Shown: piece by piece, positions 34,299-43,379 of the stretch
How the letters are laid out: the number at the start of each line of letters is the position of its first letter
Position numbering within the stretch: the stretch's first letter is position 1
From: Hoeflea_A sp039025395
GTDB lineage: Bacteria; Pseudomonadota; Alphaproteobacteria; Rhizobiales; Rhizobiaceae
DNA length: 64,000 bases
Assembly: GCA_039025395.1 (NCBI GenBank)
Contig: JBCCOK010000023.1
Coordinates: forward strand, 1-64,000
Direction of reading: 5' to 3'
Notes under the pieces: generated by a model
What the model was told of the DNA's origin: nothing
Seen by the model: the letters and a program-made list of their open reading frames with translations, nothing else
Databases searched by the model: none
Position numbers and translations under genes: made by a program

Positions 34299-35766
34299 TG
34301 CTGTCGATGAGGCGGTCAAGGCGCCACGCGAGACCGAGAACATCAGCTTATTTTTTGCGCTGGTCTGTTGTCTGCTGAGCCTCTCGGTCGTCTGGACGAC
34401 CCTTTCGGATCATGCGGTTTCCCATTGGGTTTCCGGTTCCATGTTTCTGATTTTTTGCCTTGCCGGCTTGATGCGTTTCGGCCTGCGCGAAAAGGCGTTG
34501 ATGATCATCGCGGTGATCGTCACGGTCTTTGCCGTCTGGAGGCTTGGCTCCGATGCGTGGCCGCTGGTTCTGGAAGATCTCTCGCGCGGCGCTTATCTTG
34601 CCGCCTTCATGATGCTTCTGGCCTGTTTGCGCGAGGGCGCATTCCGGTCGCGCTCGGTTCTCAAGATCGGCCATTACCTCACCAACCAACCGCCTGGCCG
34701 CCGATACTTGGCGCTGCATGTCGGCGGACATTTTATAGGCGTGCTTTTGAACTTCAGCGCTATCAGCCTTCTCGGACCGCTTATTCTTCGCGGCGCACAG
34801 GCTGCCCACTCGCCGGACAGTCCGCGTGCACTTTACGACATAAGACTGCGCCGCCAGATCAGCGCGCTAAGCCGCGGGTTTTCCTGGTTCAACCTCTGGG
34901 CGCCGACCGCGATATCCCAGGCGGTGGTTCTGACAACCGTCCCGGGATCCCGCGCAAGTATTATCGCGCCGCTCGGGCTCGCGATCGCCTTTATCATGAT
35001 GTGGGCGGGTTGGGCGGAAGACAGGATGACGGGCTATCGGGCGCGCATGCGCCTTGCGCGCGACGGTTTCAAACTGTCGAGCCGCGAAGCACCACCGTTT
35101 CCGGGCACCGCATTGCTGCGTTTCCTGGCGGTTGCCGCCGGGCTGCTGGGCCTCGCCTTCCTGATCTACGCTGTAAGCGACATTCTGTTTGTTTCCGCGA
35201 TTATGATTGCGGCCCTGCCGCTAACGGTGTTGTGGCTCACTGTACAGACATTCACTGATAGTCACAGGACTGTTCGGGAACTTCGGGACGAGGTCAGGCG
35301 CTTGCTGCGATTTGCGATACCGTCCGGAAGCCCCGAAGCTGCAACGCTTGGTGTTGCCGGCTATATCGGCCTTCTCGCTGCAAGTATTGCAAGCCATTCC
35401 GCGTTTGCCGAAGCACTGGCGCTTGAAGGCTTCAGCCCGGCCGCCGTCTATGTTGCCGTTTCGGCATTTATCCCGCTTGCCTCATGTATCGGCCTTCCTC
35501 CGATTATGATCGTGACTTTTATCGGGGGCATACTGGTTGCGATGCCGCAACTCGGCCTCAACCCTTCAATGCTCGGATTGGCCCTGCTCGTCGGCTGGGC
35601 GCTTAACCTGACCGGGTCACCCTTTAGCGCAACATCGTTGCTGTTAAGCCGTGTGGTCGGCATTCCGGGTCCGGTGCATGCCTGGCGCTGGAACGGGCTT
35701 TTCACACTGATGTCCTGGGTAGTTGGGGCGCTTGTTCTGACGGCTGCGGCCGGTTGGATAGGGTAG
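34255..35766 (+). CDS. Polytopic membrane protein, ion-transporter-like, unknown function
   Basis: A 503-residue protein with about 11-13 hydrophobic segments and no family I can name securely. Two half-repeats each hold a loop with small polar residues that could form hairpin substrate sites (HFIGVLLNFSAIS near 160 and NLTGSPFSATSLLLSRV near 445). This is the sort of layout seen in the ion-transporter (ArsB/SLC13-like) superfamily. It overlaps the gamma-glutamyltransferase gene by 44 bp, so the two are probably translationally coupled and act together, perhaps moving a peptide or amino-acid product. The ATG at 34276 is an alternative start. Confidence 0.6.
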   Translation: MHRIRARMAAPLATDAVDEAVKAPRETENISLFFALVCCLLSLSVVWTTLSDHAVSHWVSGSMFLIFCLAGLMRFGLREKALMIIAVIVTVFAVWRLGSDAWPLVLEDLSRGAYLAAFMMLLACLREGAFRSRSVLKIGHYLTNQPPGRRYLALHVGGHFIGVLLNFSAISLLGPLILRGAQAAHSPDSPRALYDIRLRRQISALSRGFSWFNLWAPTAISQAVVLTTVPGSRASIIAPLGLAIAFIMMWAGWAEDRMTGYRARMRLARDGFKLSSREAPPFPGTALLRFLAVAAGLLGLAFLIYAVSDILFVSAIMIAALPLTVLWLTVQTFTDSHRTVRELRDEVRRLLRFAIPSGSPEAATLGVAGYIGLLAASIASHSAFAEALALEGFSPAAVYVAVSAFIPLASCIGLPPIMIVTFIGGILVAMPQLGLNPSMLGLALLVGWALNLTGSPFSATSLLLSRVVGIPGPVHAWRWNGLFTLMSWVVGALVLTAAAGWIG

Positions 35767-35890
35767 GGTGGCGGCGTATGATGCGTCTGTAAAAGAACAA
35801 TATTCGTCGTCGGCGAATACTTCATTCCTCCAAAGACTTGCTTTAAGTTGACGCGCCACCGTTCACCGGGAAGATCAGGTCACCGCATTG

Positions 35891-36994
35891 ATGCTCACTT
35901 TCATCCGCAAAGAGACCTCCCTTATCCTGGGCTTTATCGTCACGGCCATCGCCTATGGGCCTGGCGCGTTTCTGTTTGCCGGCGATTTCAGCCTGCTGAT
36001 GTTCGTTTCACTTTTTGTGCTGGTGTTCATGATCATGCTGCTGCTTTCGTTTTCGGCAGTGCGCCACGCCGACCACCTGGCGGAACTGCTGGGCGAACCC
36101 TACGGCACGCTTATCCTGACAATTGCCGTAATTACCATCGAGGTGGCGCTGATTTCAGCGATCATGCTGAGTGGAAACGCGGCGCCGACGCTGGCGCGCG
36201 ATACGATGATGGCGGTCTTGATGATTGTCATGAACGGGGTCGTTGGCATGGTTTTGCTCATTGGCGGGCTGCGTCACAGCGAGCAGGAATACAATCTGCG
36301 CGGTGCGGTCGCGTTTCTGACCGTTCTGGTCACGCTCGCGACGATGACGCTCATCTTGCCGAACTTCACACAATCGACGCCGGACCCAAGTCTCAGCCGG
36401 ATACAGTCGGAATGGTTCGCATTCATTACAATCGTTTTATACGCGACCTTTCTGGCGATACAAACGGTCCGGCACCGCTCTTTTTTCATGCAGCCCGGCA
36501 ATGAGGAGACCGAAAATACACACGAGCGGCCAAGCGTCAGCGCGGCGGTGCTTTATCATGCGATCCTGCTGGTCCTGACGCTGGTCCCGGCAGTGCTTTT
36601 GTCGAAAAAAATGGCCGTTCTGGTGGACTTCGGGCTGGCGACCTGGAGCCTGCCCATTGCACTGGGCGGTATTGTTATTGCCAGCCTCGTTCTGGCGCCG
36701 GAGGCGCTTGCGGCGCTTAAATCCGCTCGGCAGAACTACCTGCAACGGGCCGTCAATCTGTGTCTCGGATCGGCGCTTGCGACGATCGGGCTGACAGTGC
36801 CGGCCGTTCTCGTGATTTCGATATTTTCCGGCGAAGAAATTCAGCTCGGCCTCGGCATGACCGATATGACGTTGCTGATCCTGACGATGTTCGTCAGTGC
36901 GCTGACCTTCGGCGGCGTGCGCACCAACATGTTGCAGGGCGCGGTCCATCTCGTCATTTTTGTCGTCTATATCGTCCTGATCTTCAATCCATAG
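35891..36994 (+). CDS. chaA: Calcium/proton antiporter, ChaA-like
   Basis: A 367-residue, 11-TM-like CaCA-superfamily antiporter. The alpha-1 repeat carries GEPYGTLILTIAVITIEVALISAIM, with the acidic ion-binding residues of ChaA/CAX proteins, and the alpha-2 repeat carries LAPEALAALKSARQN. Family members export calcium, or sodium and potassium, in exchange for protons across the inner membrane. The ATG at 35891 is used (a TTG precedes it). It follows the unknown membrane gene by 124 bp on the same strand and may have its own promoter. Confidence 0.85.
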   Translation: MLTFIRKETSLILGFIVTAIAYGPGAFLFAGDFSLLMFVSLFVLVFMIMLLLSFSAVRHADHLAELLGEPYGTLILTIAVITIEVALISAIMLSGNAAPTLARDTMMAVLMIVMNGVVGMVLLIGGLRHSEQEYNLRGAVAFLTVLVTLATMTLILPNFTQSTPDPSLSRIQSEWFAFITIVLYATFLAIQTVRHRSFFMQPGNEETENTHERPSVSAAVLYHAILLVLTLVPAVLLSKKMAVLVDFGLATWSLPIALGGIVIASLVLAPEALAALKSARQNYLQRAVNLCLGSALATIGLTVPAVLVISIFSGEEIQLGLGMTDMTLLILTMFVSALTFGGVRTNMLQGAVHLVIFVVYIVLIFNP

Positions 36995-37157
36995 GGCCCT
37001 ACCCCGTCCGATGGCGGTCGCGGCTTTGAAACGGTCCTTATCCGATTCATGGCGCACGCGTTGCTGTCTGACTTGCTCAAATACCAACCCGCAGCGGCGA
37101 TTCCCCATTGCATTCGGGACAATTTGGAATATCGGTTGCGGTGGGGAGCTTTGAAGC

Positions 37158-38579
37158 ATGACGGACAAACCAATCTGGCAGATGAGCGCAAGCGCGCTTG
37201 CGAAGAAGATCGCAGGACGGGAAATCACGGCTGTGGAGGCGATGGTTGCCACTGTTGAGCGAATGCGGGCGGTGAACGGTCATCTCAATGCAGTGGTCGA
37301 AGATCTGGGAGATGAGGCCATCGCCCGTGCGCATGAGCTCGATGTCCTGTTGGATCACTCCGGCCCGGTTGGCCCATTGCATGGTGTTCCGGTGACCATC
37401 AAGGAAAACGTCGACCAAAAGGGCAGGGCAACGCCAAACGGCGTCAGAGCCTTCTCGGAGGTGATCGCGCCTGACGATGCGCCAATTGTCCGGAATCTGA
37501 CACGAGACGGCGCGATTGTAGTTGGCCGGACAAATACGCCCGAGTTTTCCTTTCGTGCCACGACCACGAACGAGCTGCATGGACGCACATTCAATCCATG
37601 GAACGACTGGGCGTCCTCCGGCGGTTCGTCGGGAGGTGCTTCTTCGGCCGTAATGAGCGGTATGGGCCCAATCGCCCACGGGAACGATATCGGCGGATCT
37701 CTGCGCTTTCCTTCCGCTGCAACCGGGGCGGCCACCGTTAAGCCTGGGCTCGGACGCACGCCTGCATACAATCCATCTCAAAAGGTGGAGCGCGGTATGC
37801 TGGCGCAGTTGATGTCCGTACAGGGCGTGATCTGCCGCGAGGTGAATGACGTGCGCCTCGCGATGCGATCGGCCATTGCATACGACCCGCACGATCCCTG
37901 GCAGGCGCCTGTGCCATTTGACGGGCCGGCTCTGGAAAAGCCGCTTCAAGTCGCCTTTACAACCAATACCTATCGGTTCGAGGTGCATCCTGCGATCATA
38001 AAGGCGCTCGAGATTGCGCGCGACTGCCTGACTGACGCTGGCTACGAGGTGACAGAGATCGAGACGCCTGATGTTTGCGAGATCGGCGAAACAGGCTATC
38101 GCGCTTTGATGGGCGAGATGAATGTCCTGCTGTTGGAGGATATCCGTAGGCACGGCAGCGCGGAGATCAATCGGATGTTCGATGAATACTTCGAACTCTT
38201 CCCGCCCTTTGAGAGAGATGAACTCATACGCCAAATGGCAAGACGTTCCCATTTCATACGTGAGTGGAACCTGCTGCTTGAGCGCTACCCGATCGTCCTG
38301 ACACCTTTCCTGCCGACTCCGACCTATTCGTGGAATCGTGATGCGGACGGAAAGGAAGGCATCATGGACGTGCTTGGATGCGGTATCTGGTCGTTTTCCA
38401 TGAACTATATGGGGTTTCCGGCAGGGATCGTGTCGTCCCACATGCATGACGAGATGCCGGTCGCCATACAGGTCGTGGGCCGGCGCTTTCGGGAGGACAT
38501 AATCCTCGATGCGCTTGAAGCCATCGAGACACGCGTTGGGGTGATGGCCAAAAGGCTGTTCGCGCTTGACCGGACATAA
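37158..38579 (+). CDS. Amidase-signature family amidase
   Basis: A 473-residue amidase-signature enzyme with the Ser-cisSer-Lys triad: Lys82 (VTIKENVD), cis-Ser158 (GGSSGG) and nucleophile Ser181 (DIGGSLRFP). The spacing is normal. The C-terminal part is typical of broad amidases, with PVAIQVVGRRFREDIIL. There is no signal peptide. It stands alone, with no GatB/GatC partners, so it is a metabolic amidase rather than part of Glu-tRNA amidotransferase. The substrate is unknown. Confidence 0.85.
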   Translation: MTDKPIWQMSASALAKKIAGREITAVEAMVATVERMRAVNGHLNAVVEDLGDEAIARAHELDVLLDHSGPVGPLHGVPVTIKENVDQKGRATPNGVRAFSEVIAPDDAPIVRNLTRDGAIVVGRTNTPEFSFRATTTNELHGRTFNPWNDWASSGGSSGGASSAVMSGMGPIAHGNDIGGSLRFPSAATGAATVKPGLGRTPAYNPSQKVERGMLAQLMSVQGVICREVNDVRLAMRSAIAYDPHDPWQAPVPFDGPALEKPLQVAFTTNTYRFEVHPAIIKALEIARDCLTDAGYEVTEIETPDVCEIGETGYRALMGEMNVLLLEDIRRHGSAEINRMFDEYFELFPPFERDELIRQMARRSHFIREWNLLLERYPIVLTPFLPTPTYSWNRDADGKEGIMDVLGCGIWSFSMNYMGFPAGIVSSHMHDEMPVAIQVVGRRFREDIILDALEAIETRVGVMAKRLFALDRT

Positions 38580-38721
38580 CCCATTACAAGGTCACCCTAA
38601 GGACATCATCGACGAGCTGTAGCTCGGTATCATGGGGAGCCAATTCGCAGTTAGCGATTGACTGTTATGTTATATCATAGCATGTAGCGTCGCTGGACTG
38701 ACGAATGGAGTTGTGGGCACA

Positions 38722-39357
38722 ATGACATACGCCGCGAATGCCGCTGTCACGGCACCGACCCGAAATTCAGAAAGACGCCGCCCTTCAAGGGAAGAGGCCG
38801 AGGCGGCCGTTCGCGTTTTGCTCGAATGGAGCGGAGACGATCCTGACCGCGAGGGGCTGGTCGATACACCCGCCCGCGTTGTCCGCGCTTACGAAGAGTT
38901 CTTCGAAGGATATGCGACAGATCCCGCAGAGTTGCTTGCCCGCACGTTCGAAGAGATAAGCGACTATGATGACCTGATCGTGCTGCGCAACATGCGGCTG
39001 GAATCCCATTGCGAACATCATGTCGTGCCGATTATCGGCAAGGTGCACGTTGCCTATCTGCCGGCAAAACGGGTGGTCGGCATCAGCAAGATCGCCCGTG
39101 TTGTTGAGACCTACGCAAAGCGTCTGCAGATCCAGGAAACCCTGACGGCCCAAATTGCCGATACGATCCAGGATGTGCTGCAGCCGCGCGGAGTGGCGGT
39201 TGTCGTCGAAGCAGCTCATATGTGCATGACAACCCGCGGGATCAAAAAACCCGGTGTCAGCATGGTGACCAGGCGGCTTCTCGGCGCCTTCCAGTCGGAC
39301 GCAGAGCTTCGCAGGGATTTTCTATCCTCAATAGCATCTGGCGGAGGGCTCGGATAA
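38722..39357 (+). CDS. folE: GTP cyclohydrolase I
   Basis: A GTP cyclohydrolase I of about 211 residues, the first enzyme of folate and tetrahydrobiopterin synthesis. Zinc ligands are visible as Cys97 and His100 (ESHCEHHVVP) and Cys168 (HMCMTTRG). An N-terminal extension before the conserved REEAEAAVRVLLEW is typical of rhizobial forms. The start may be ATG 38722 or GTG 38713. The stop codon shares a base with the hisI start (TAATG), so the two are translationally coupled, a pairing I recall from Hyphomicrobiales. Confidence 0.95.
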   Translation: MTYAANAAVTAPTRNSERRRPSREEAEAAVRVLLEWSGDDPDREGLVDTPARVVRAYEEFFEGYATDPAELLARTFEEISDYDDLIVLRNMRLESHCEHHVVPIIGKVHVAYLPAKRVVGISKIARVVETYAKRLQIQETLTAQIADTIQDVLQPRGVAVVVEAAHMCMTTRGIKKPGVSMVTRRLLGAFQSDAELRRDFLSSIASGGGLG

Positions 39358-39833
39358 TGGCTGCCGCCAAAGCTTTCGCAAATCGCACGTCCATTGAGCA
39401 GGTCGAAGAGGGCCGGCTGCTTGCGCCCAAATTCGATCCGAATGGCCTGCTGCCGGTTGTCACGACCGATGCTGACACCGGTGACGTCCTCATGATGGGC
39501 GTCATGAACCAGGAAGCGTTGCTGCTCACGATCGAGACAGGCGAAGCCCACTATTGGAGCCGAAGCCGAAAGTGCCTTTGGCACAAGGGCGCAACCAGCG
39601 GGCTTATCCAGAAGGTGGTGGAAATACGGGTCGACGACGATCAGGACGCCATCTGGCTGCGCGTTTGCGTTGAGGGAGGCGCCAGTTGCCATGTCGGCTA
39701 TCGCTCCTGTTTTTATCGCACCGTTCCGGTTAAGGCCGAGACACAACCGATCGCGCTACAGTTCGCGGAGACCGAGAAGGTGTTTGACCCCGTCGCGGTT
39801 TATGGCGACGCGCCAAACCCGACAAAACTTTGA
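39357..39833 (+). CDS. hisI: Phosphoribosyl-AMP cyclohydrolase
   Basis: A 158-residue HisI, which hydrolyses phosphoribosyl-AMP in histidine synthesis. The conserved core is complete: MNQEALLLTIETGEAHYWSRSRKCLWHKG, and the zinc-binding cysteines in CVEGGASCHVGYRSCFYR. There is no fused HisE domain. The ATG at 39357 overlaps the last base of the folE stop and has GGCGGAGG as its ribosome site. Coupling with folE puts two ring-opening cyclohydrolases in one unit. Confidence 0.95.
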   Translation: MAAAKAFANRTSIEQVEEGRLLAPKFDPNGLLPVVTTDADTGDVLMMGVMNQEALLLTIETGEAHYWSRSRKCLWHKGATSGLIQKVVEIRVDDDQDAIWLRVCVEGGASCHVGYRSCFYRTVPVKAETQPIALQFAETEKVFDPVAVYGDAPNPTKL

Positions 39834-40042
39834 AGCGGTCCGCAATATCCCATGCATTGCGCTGACCTTCGCCGAAGTGTGCACCAGCATGGTTTCAGGT
39901 TGGTGTGTCGACGGTCATTTTCGTCGCCCCAATGGCGCACCGATCCTTGACCTTTTGCGTCAGGAGCTGTTCATCAGCATCGGTAGAACGCTCGGCCGGA
40001 GAGGCATTGCTGTTGTTTCAATCGTGCAACTCAATGTCTGCT

Positions 40043-41410
40043 TCACACACTCGCAGTTCCCATTGACACCGAAAGCTCCCCTTGAAATCGGCTATCGACG
40101 TCGTGCTGGTGCTTCTGCCCGATATGAAGGTGATCAGGCCAGACCAAACGCTCCGTTCCCCAGGCCGAAAAACCGAGGAAGCCATTCCATTCCTTCGCTT
40201 CGGATGCACGCCAGAGGAAGCCGCCCGGGCCCATTTCGCCGTTCAGCAGAATTTCCAAGTCCAGTCTCTCGTCATCGGAAAAACAAGGACCAAGCCAACG
40301 ATGCGGGCTTCTGCCAGTTTGTGGCTGCATGATGATCGTAAGCTGTCTTTGGGGACCGATCAGGCCAATCCATAGCGGACAGGTACCGTTTTGCTCCAAT
40401 GCCGCCAGGACGGTTTGCTGGGCATTCGTTGCAGAAACCGTTCCGTGAACTTTCAAGCGCGTAACCAGACTGCTGCATTGTTTTCCGGACAAAGGGCATG
40501 CGTTGTAACCACGGTTCAGATGTTCCAATGCCATCTGGTCTTGAGGTGGCCAAGTCAGTCTTTCGCGAACCTCGCCCTCCTCGTCGAGGACCTGGTATCT
40601 TAGCCCATCCTCATCAACAGCCATCTGAACGCAGTGCAAATACTCTACCGCCTCTGGCATCCGGTGCGCGGTTCCAGCGCCTGCGCTCGTTACTTGCAAA
40701 ACACCGGCCTGGCATTGGACATCGAAGGCGAGGATATGGCTGCACAGATAGGCAATAACGTTATGGTCGGACAATATCCTCCAAAAATCAGTGACATACT
40801 CGTCGCCTATATTGCGTTGATAGGATCCGACATAGCCGTTCACGGGGAAGGCGGGATGGTGTCCTATAACGAACTTCCATTGCGCTTCCGCGTTTTTCTC
40901 AAGGGTTTGCTTTAGCCAATCCAATTCCATGTGCCCTTCGCCACCCAAGCCGCTCCAAAGCGTATGAACGAACACCAGAAGCAATTCGCCTTCACGGACG
41001 AAGTAAGAAAGTCCCAATTGGTCCGCGGGTCCATTCTTTGGCAGATGCGTCATAACCTCTGCGAAAACGCCCTCGCTCATCTTGTCGTAGGTCGTGTGAT
41101 TCCCGGTGGAGTGATAGATCGGGATTTGGATGTCTTGGAGCCATTCCATTTCGAAGTCCAAGAAGTGCCTCCACTGCTTCCGCAGTTCGGCTTCATCCGG
41201 TGTTAGACCGACAATTTCGTCACCCGGGAATACTATGAACTCCGGTTTGGGATCGAAACGCCGCACAACGGAATTGATTTTGGCAAGTTTTTCAGCATGC
41301 AAAGTACTCGGTATGCCAGAACAACTGTCGCCGTAGAACGCAAACTGATACCCTGAATTGCGTGGTGTGAGTGCGGTAATGCTTTTGTCGTTTAATTTTT
41401 GGTCAGCCAT
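40043..41410 (-). CDS. Calcineurin-like metallophosphoesterase with additional C-terminal domain
   Basis: A protein of about 455 residues. The N-terminal half (about 20-265) carries calcineurin-like metal-site motifs: FYGDSCSG, VFPGDEIV, HSTGNHTT and a late GHHPAFP. The C-terminal ~180 residues (from about 275) are not part of that fold and match nothing I recognise; they include a WIGLIGPQ-to-GFLGFSAWG segment. Members act on phosphomonoesters, phosphodiesters or nucleotides with two metal ions. There is no signal peptide. It is isolated between hisI and the SpoIIAA-like gene with no operon partners. Start ATG 41410 is used; a start five codons upstream is possible. Confidence 0.7.
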   Translation of the reverse strand: MADQKLNDKSITALTPRNSGYQFAFYGDSCSGIPSTLHAEKLAKINSVVRRFDPKPEFIVFPGDEIVGLTPDEAELRKQWRHFLDFEMEWLQDIQIPIYHSTGNHTTYDKMSEGVFAEVMTHLPKNGPADQLGLSYFVREGELLLVFVHTLWSGLGGEGHMELDWLKQTLEKNAEAQWKFVIGHHPAFPVNGYVGSYQRNIGDEYVTDFWRILSDHNVIAYLCSHILAFDVQCQAGVLQVTSAGAGTAHRMPEAVEYLHCVQMAVDEDGLRYQVLDEEGEVRERLTWPPQDQMALEHLNRGYNACPLSGKQCSSLVTRLKVHGTVSATNAQQTVLAALEQNGTCPLWIGLIGPQRQLTIIMQPQTGRSPHRWLGPCFSDDERLDLEILLNGEMGPGGFLWRASEAKEWNGFLGFSAWGTERLVWPDHLHIGQKHQHDVDSRFQGELSVSMGTASV

Positions 41411-41642
41411 ATGATTCTCACACAAGCATTATCTGACGCATTCAATCTTGATACTCTAGCAGACACCTGAAGCAGCCTGCATTGCCGAACGCCATGCTTG
41501 ACGCAGACACTCTGCAGGTTCGGGCGCCCGGTGAAAAGCGAAGAGTGCATCATCATTTTTCCCCTATTTTCTGTTATTCTTGCCTTGGGATCGCAAGGCG
41601 CCGGACAGGCACTGCAACAAACTTTCAATGGGAGGTCATGAC

Positions 41643-42383
41643 ATGATCGAAACATCGACCGACAATGAAAAGAACCTTATCATCGCCACTGCGCGCGATA
41701 CGCTGGCCGAGAAGGATTTCGAGGCGTTCTCCGATACCATCAATGCCTACATCAACGAAACGGACAGGGTTCCCAGCCTGGTGCTGAAAACCGAATCTTT
41801 TCCGCACTGGAAGAATACAGCGGCCTTCCAGGCGCATTTCAAGCTCGTGCGCGACCATCAGAAGATTCTGCCGAAAGTCGCCATTGTCAGCGACAATGCG
41901 GCCTTGTCTGTAATGCCGACGCTGGTTGATGTGTTCGTTGGCGCCAAGCTGCGCCACTTCCCGGCAAGCGAGTTCGAAAAGGCCGTTTCATGGGCTGCCC
42001 GGGTCGACGACGATACAGCCGCCATCAAAATGATCGACGACCTGCCCGCCGATGTGATCGCCTATGAGGTGACGGGCACACTGACGTCGCGCGAGTACCG
42101 GGAAGTGCTGACGCCGCTCGTCGAGGAGAAACTCAAGGTTCATGACAAGATAAAGATCCTGGTGGTTCTGGGCGACGGCTTCGATGGCGCGACGGCCTCT
42201 GCAATGTGGGACGATATGTGGCTCGGCCTCGGGCACATTATGGCTTTCTCGAAACTTGCGATCGTCTCGGATATTGACTGGGTGCGCCACAGCACAAAAT
42301 TCTTCGGACCGCTCATCCCGGCACAGGTACTGGTTTTTGAGACCGCGCGGCTGGACGACGCGAAGGCCTGGATAAAAACCTAG
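41643..42383 (+). CDS. SpoIIAA-like (STAS-related) tandem-domain protein
   Basis: A 246-residue protein made of two similar halves. The first starts near residue 10 (KNLIIATARDTLAEKDFEAFSDTINAYI), the second near 138 (VIAYEVTGTLTSREYREVLTPLVEEKL). Each ends in a strand/helix typical of the SpoIIAA-like fold (HFKLVRDHQKILPKVAIVSD; WLGLGHIMAFSKLAIVSD). Single-domain homologues are common in proteobacteria with no known reaction. A GGGAGG ribosome site precedes the ATG at 41643. It lies 99 bp upstream of the MBL hydrolase gene on the same strand, possibly in the same operon. Confidence 0.7.
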   Translation: MIETSTDNEKNLIIATARDTLAEKDFEAFSDTINAYINETDRVPSLVLKTESFPHWKNTAAFQAHFKLVRDHQKILPKVAIVSDNAALSVMPTLVDVFVGAKLRHFPASEFEKAVSWAARVDDDTAAIKMIDDLPADVIAYEVTGTLTSREYREVLTPLVEEKLKVHDKIKILVVLGDGFDGATASAMWDDMWLGLGHIMAFSKLAIVSDIDWVRHSTKFFGPLIPAQVLVFETARLDDAKAWIKT

Positions 42384-42482
42384 TGCGTCTCTCGCGTTCG
42401 AATCTTGGAACGCTTATATATTGAACAATTCCGAAATCCGGTCGAAGGCCGGCCAAGAGAGACATTTCAGGAGAATGGCACC

Positions 42483-43373
42483 ATGAGTATTCCGTTCAAT
42501 CCCAATCTGTCCGATGTTCCCGAAGTGATCCCGTTTTTCGACGAAGGATCGAACACGATCTCCTATATCGTGCGCGATCCCGGCTCGCGCGCCTGTGCGG
42601 TCGTCGATGCGGTGATGGAGATCGACTATGCGGCCGGCCGGCTGGCTTTCGATGGCGCCGATGCGATGATTGCGCGGATCGAGCAGGAAGGCTGGGAACT
42701 TGAATGGCTGATCGAGACCCATATCCATGCCGATCACCTCTCAGGTGCGCCCTACATTCAAAAGAGGCTCGGCGGTAAAATCGGTATCGGCGATCAGGTA
42801 ACGAAGGTGCAGGAAACCTTCGGCAAAATCTTTAATGACGGCACGGAATTTTGCCGCGACGGTTCGCAGTTCGACCGCCTCTTCAAGGATGGCGATACCT
42901 ACCAGATCGGCACCATAACAGCGCATGTGCTGCACACGCCCGGACACACACCGGCCTGCATGACCCATGTGATCGGCAACGCCGCATTCGTCGGCGATAC
43001 GCTGTTCATGCCGGATGGCGGATCTGCGCGCGCCGACTTCCCTGGCGGCGATGCGCGCACGCTTTATCGCTCGGTGCGCCGGGTGCTCGAATTGCCAGGC
43101 GAAATGCGCCTTTTCATGTGCCATGATTACGGGCCGAACGGACGTGAAATCAGATGGGAAACCAGCGTCGCCGCCGAGCGCGAGCATAATATTCACATTC
43201 GCGACGGGATTGACGAAGATACATTTGTCGAAATGCGGGAAGCCCGGGATCGAACGCTGGCGATGCCCAAGCTCATCATTCCGTCGCTTCAGGTCAACAT
43301 GCGTGCCGGCAACCTTCCGCCGGCGGACCAAGAAGGCGATGTTTTCCTGAAGGTTCCAATCAACAAGCTCTGA
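42483..43373 (+). CDS. MBL-fold hydrolase, persulfide dioxygenase (ETHE1/Blh)-like
   Basis: A 296-residue metallo-beta-lactamase-fold protein. The metal motif is THIHADHLSG, followed by HTPGHTPACMTH, VGDTLFMPDGGSARADFPGGD and MCHDYGP. The ETHE1/Blh branch is indicated by the long C-terminal part (RWETSVAAEREHN; PSLQVNMRAGNLPP). Those enzymes oxidise glutathione persulfide with a mononuclear iron and detoxify sulfide. ATG 42483 has an AGGAGA ribosome site. Its stop is 6 bp from the convergent FAD oxidoreductase. In other alphaproteobacteria blh-type genes are controlled by BigR/SqrR, and such a regulator is encoded at 58.4 kb here. Confidence 0.75.
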   Translation: MSIPFNPNLSDVPEVIPFFDEGSNTISYIVRDPGSRACAVVDAVMEIDYAAGRLAFDGADAMIARIEQEGWELEWLIETHIHADHLSGAPYIQKRLGGKIGIGDQVTKVQETFGKIFNDGTEFCRDGSQFDRLFKDGDTYQIGTITAHVLHTPGHTPACMTHVIGNAAFVGDTLFMPDGGSARADFPGGDARTLYRSVRRVLELPGEMRLFMCHDYGPNGREIRWETSVAAEREHNIHIRDGIDEDTFVEMREARDRTLAMPKLIIPSLQVNMRAGNLPPADQEGDVFLKVPINKL

Positions 43374-43379
43374 GCGGTG

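Noticed and set aside
37077..38447. 456-codon minus-strand ORF opposite the amidase
   Set aside because: The plus strand encodes an intact amidase with all catalytic residues; the antisense frame has no family features and is codon-phase shadow.
39834..40042. Possible small gene or remnant between hisI and the metallophosphoesterase
   Set aside because: No frame gives a recognisable sequence or good start; treated as intergenic.
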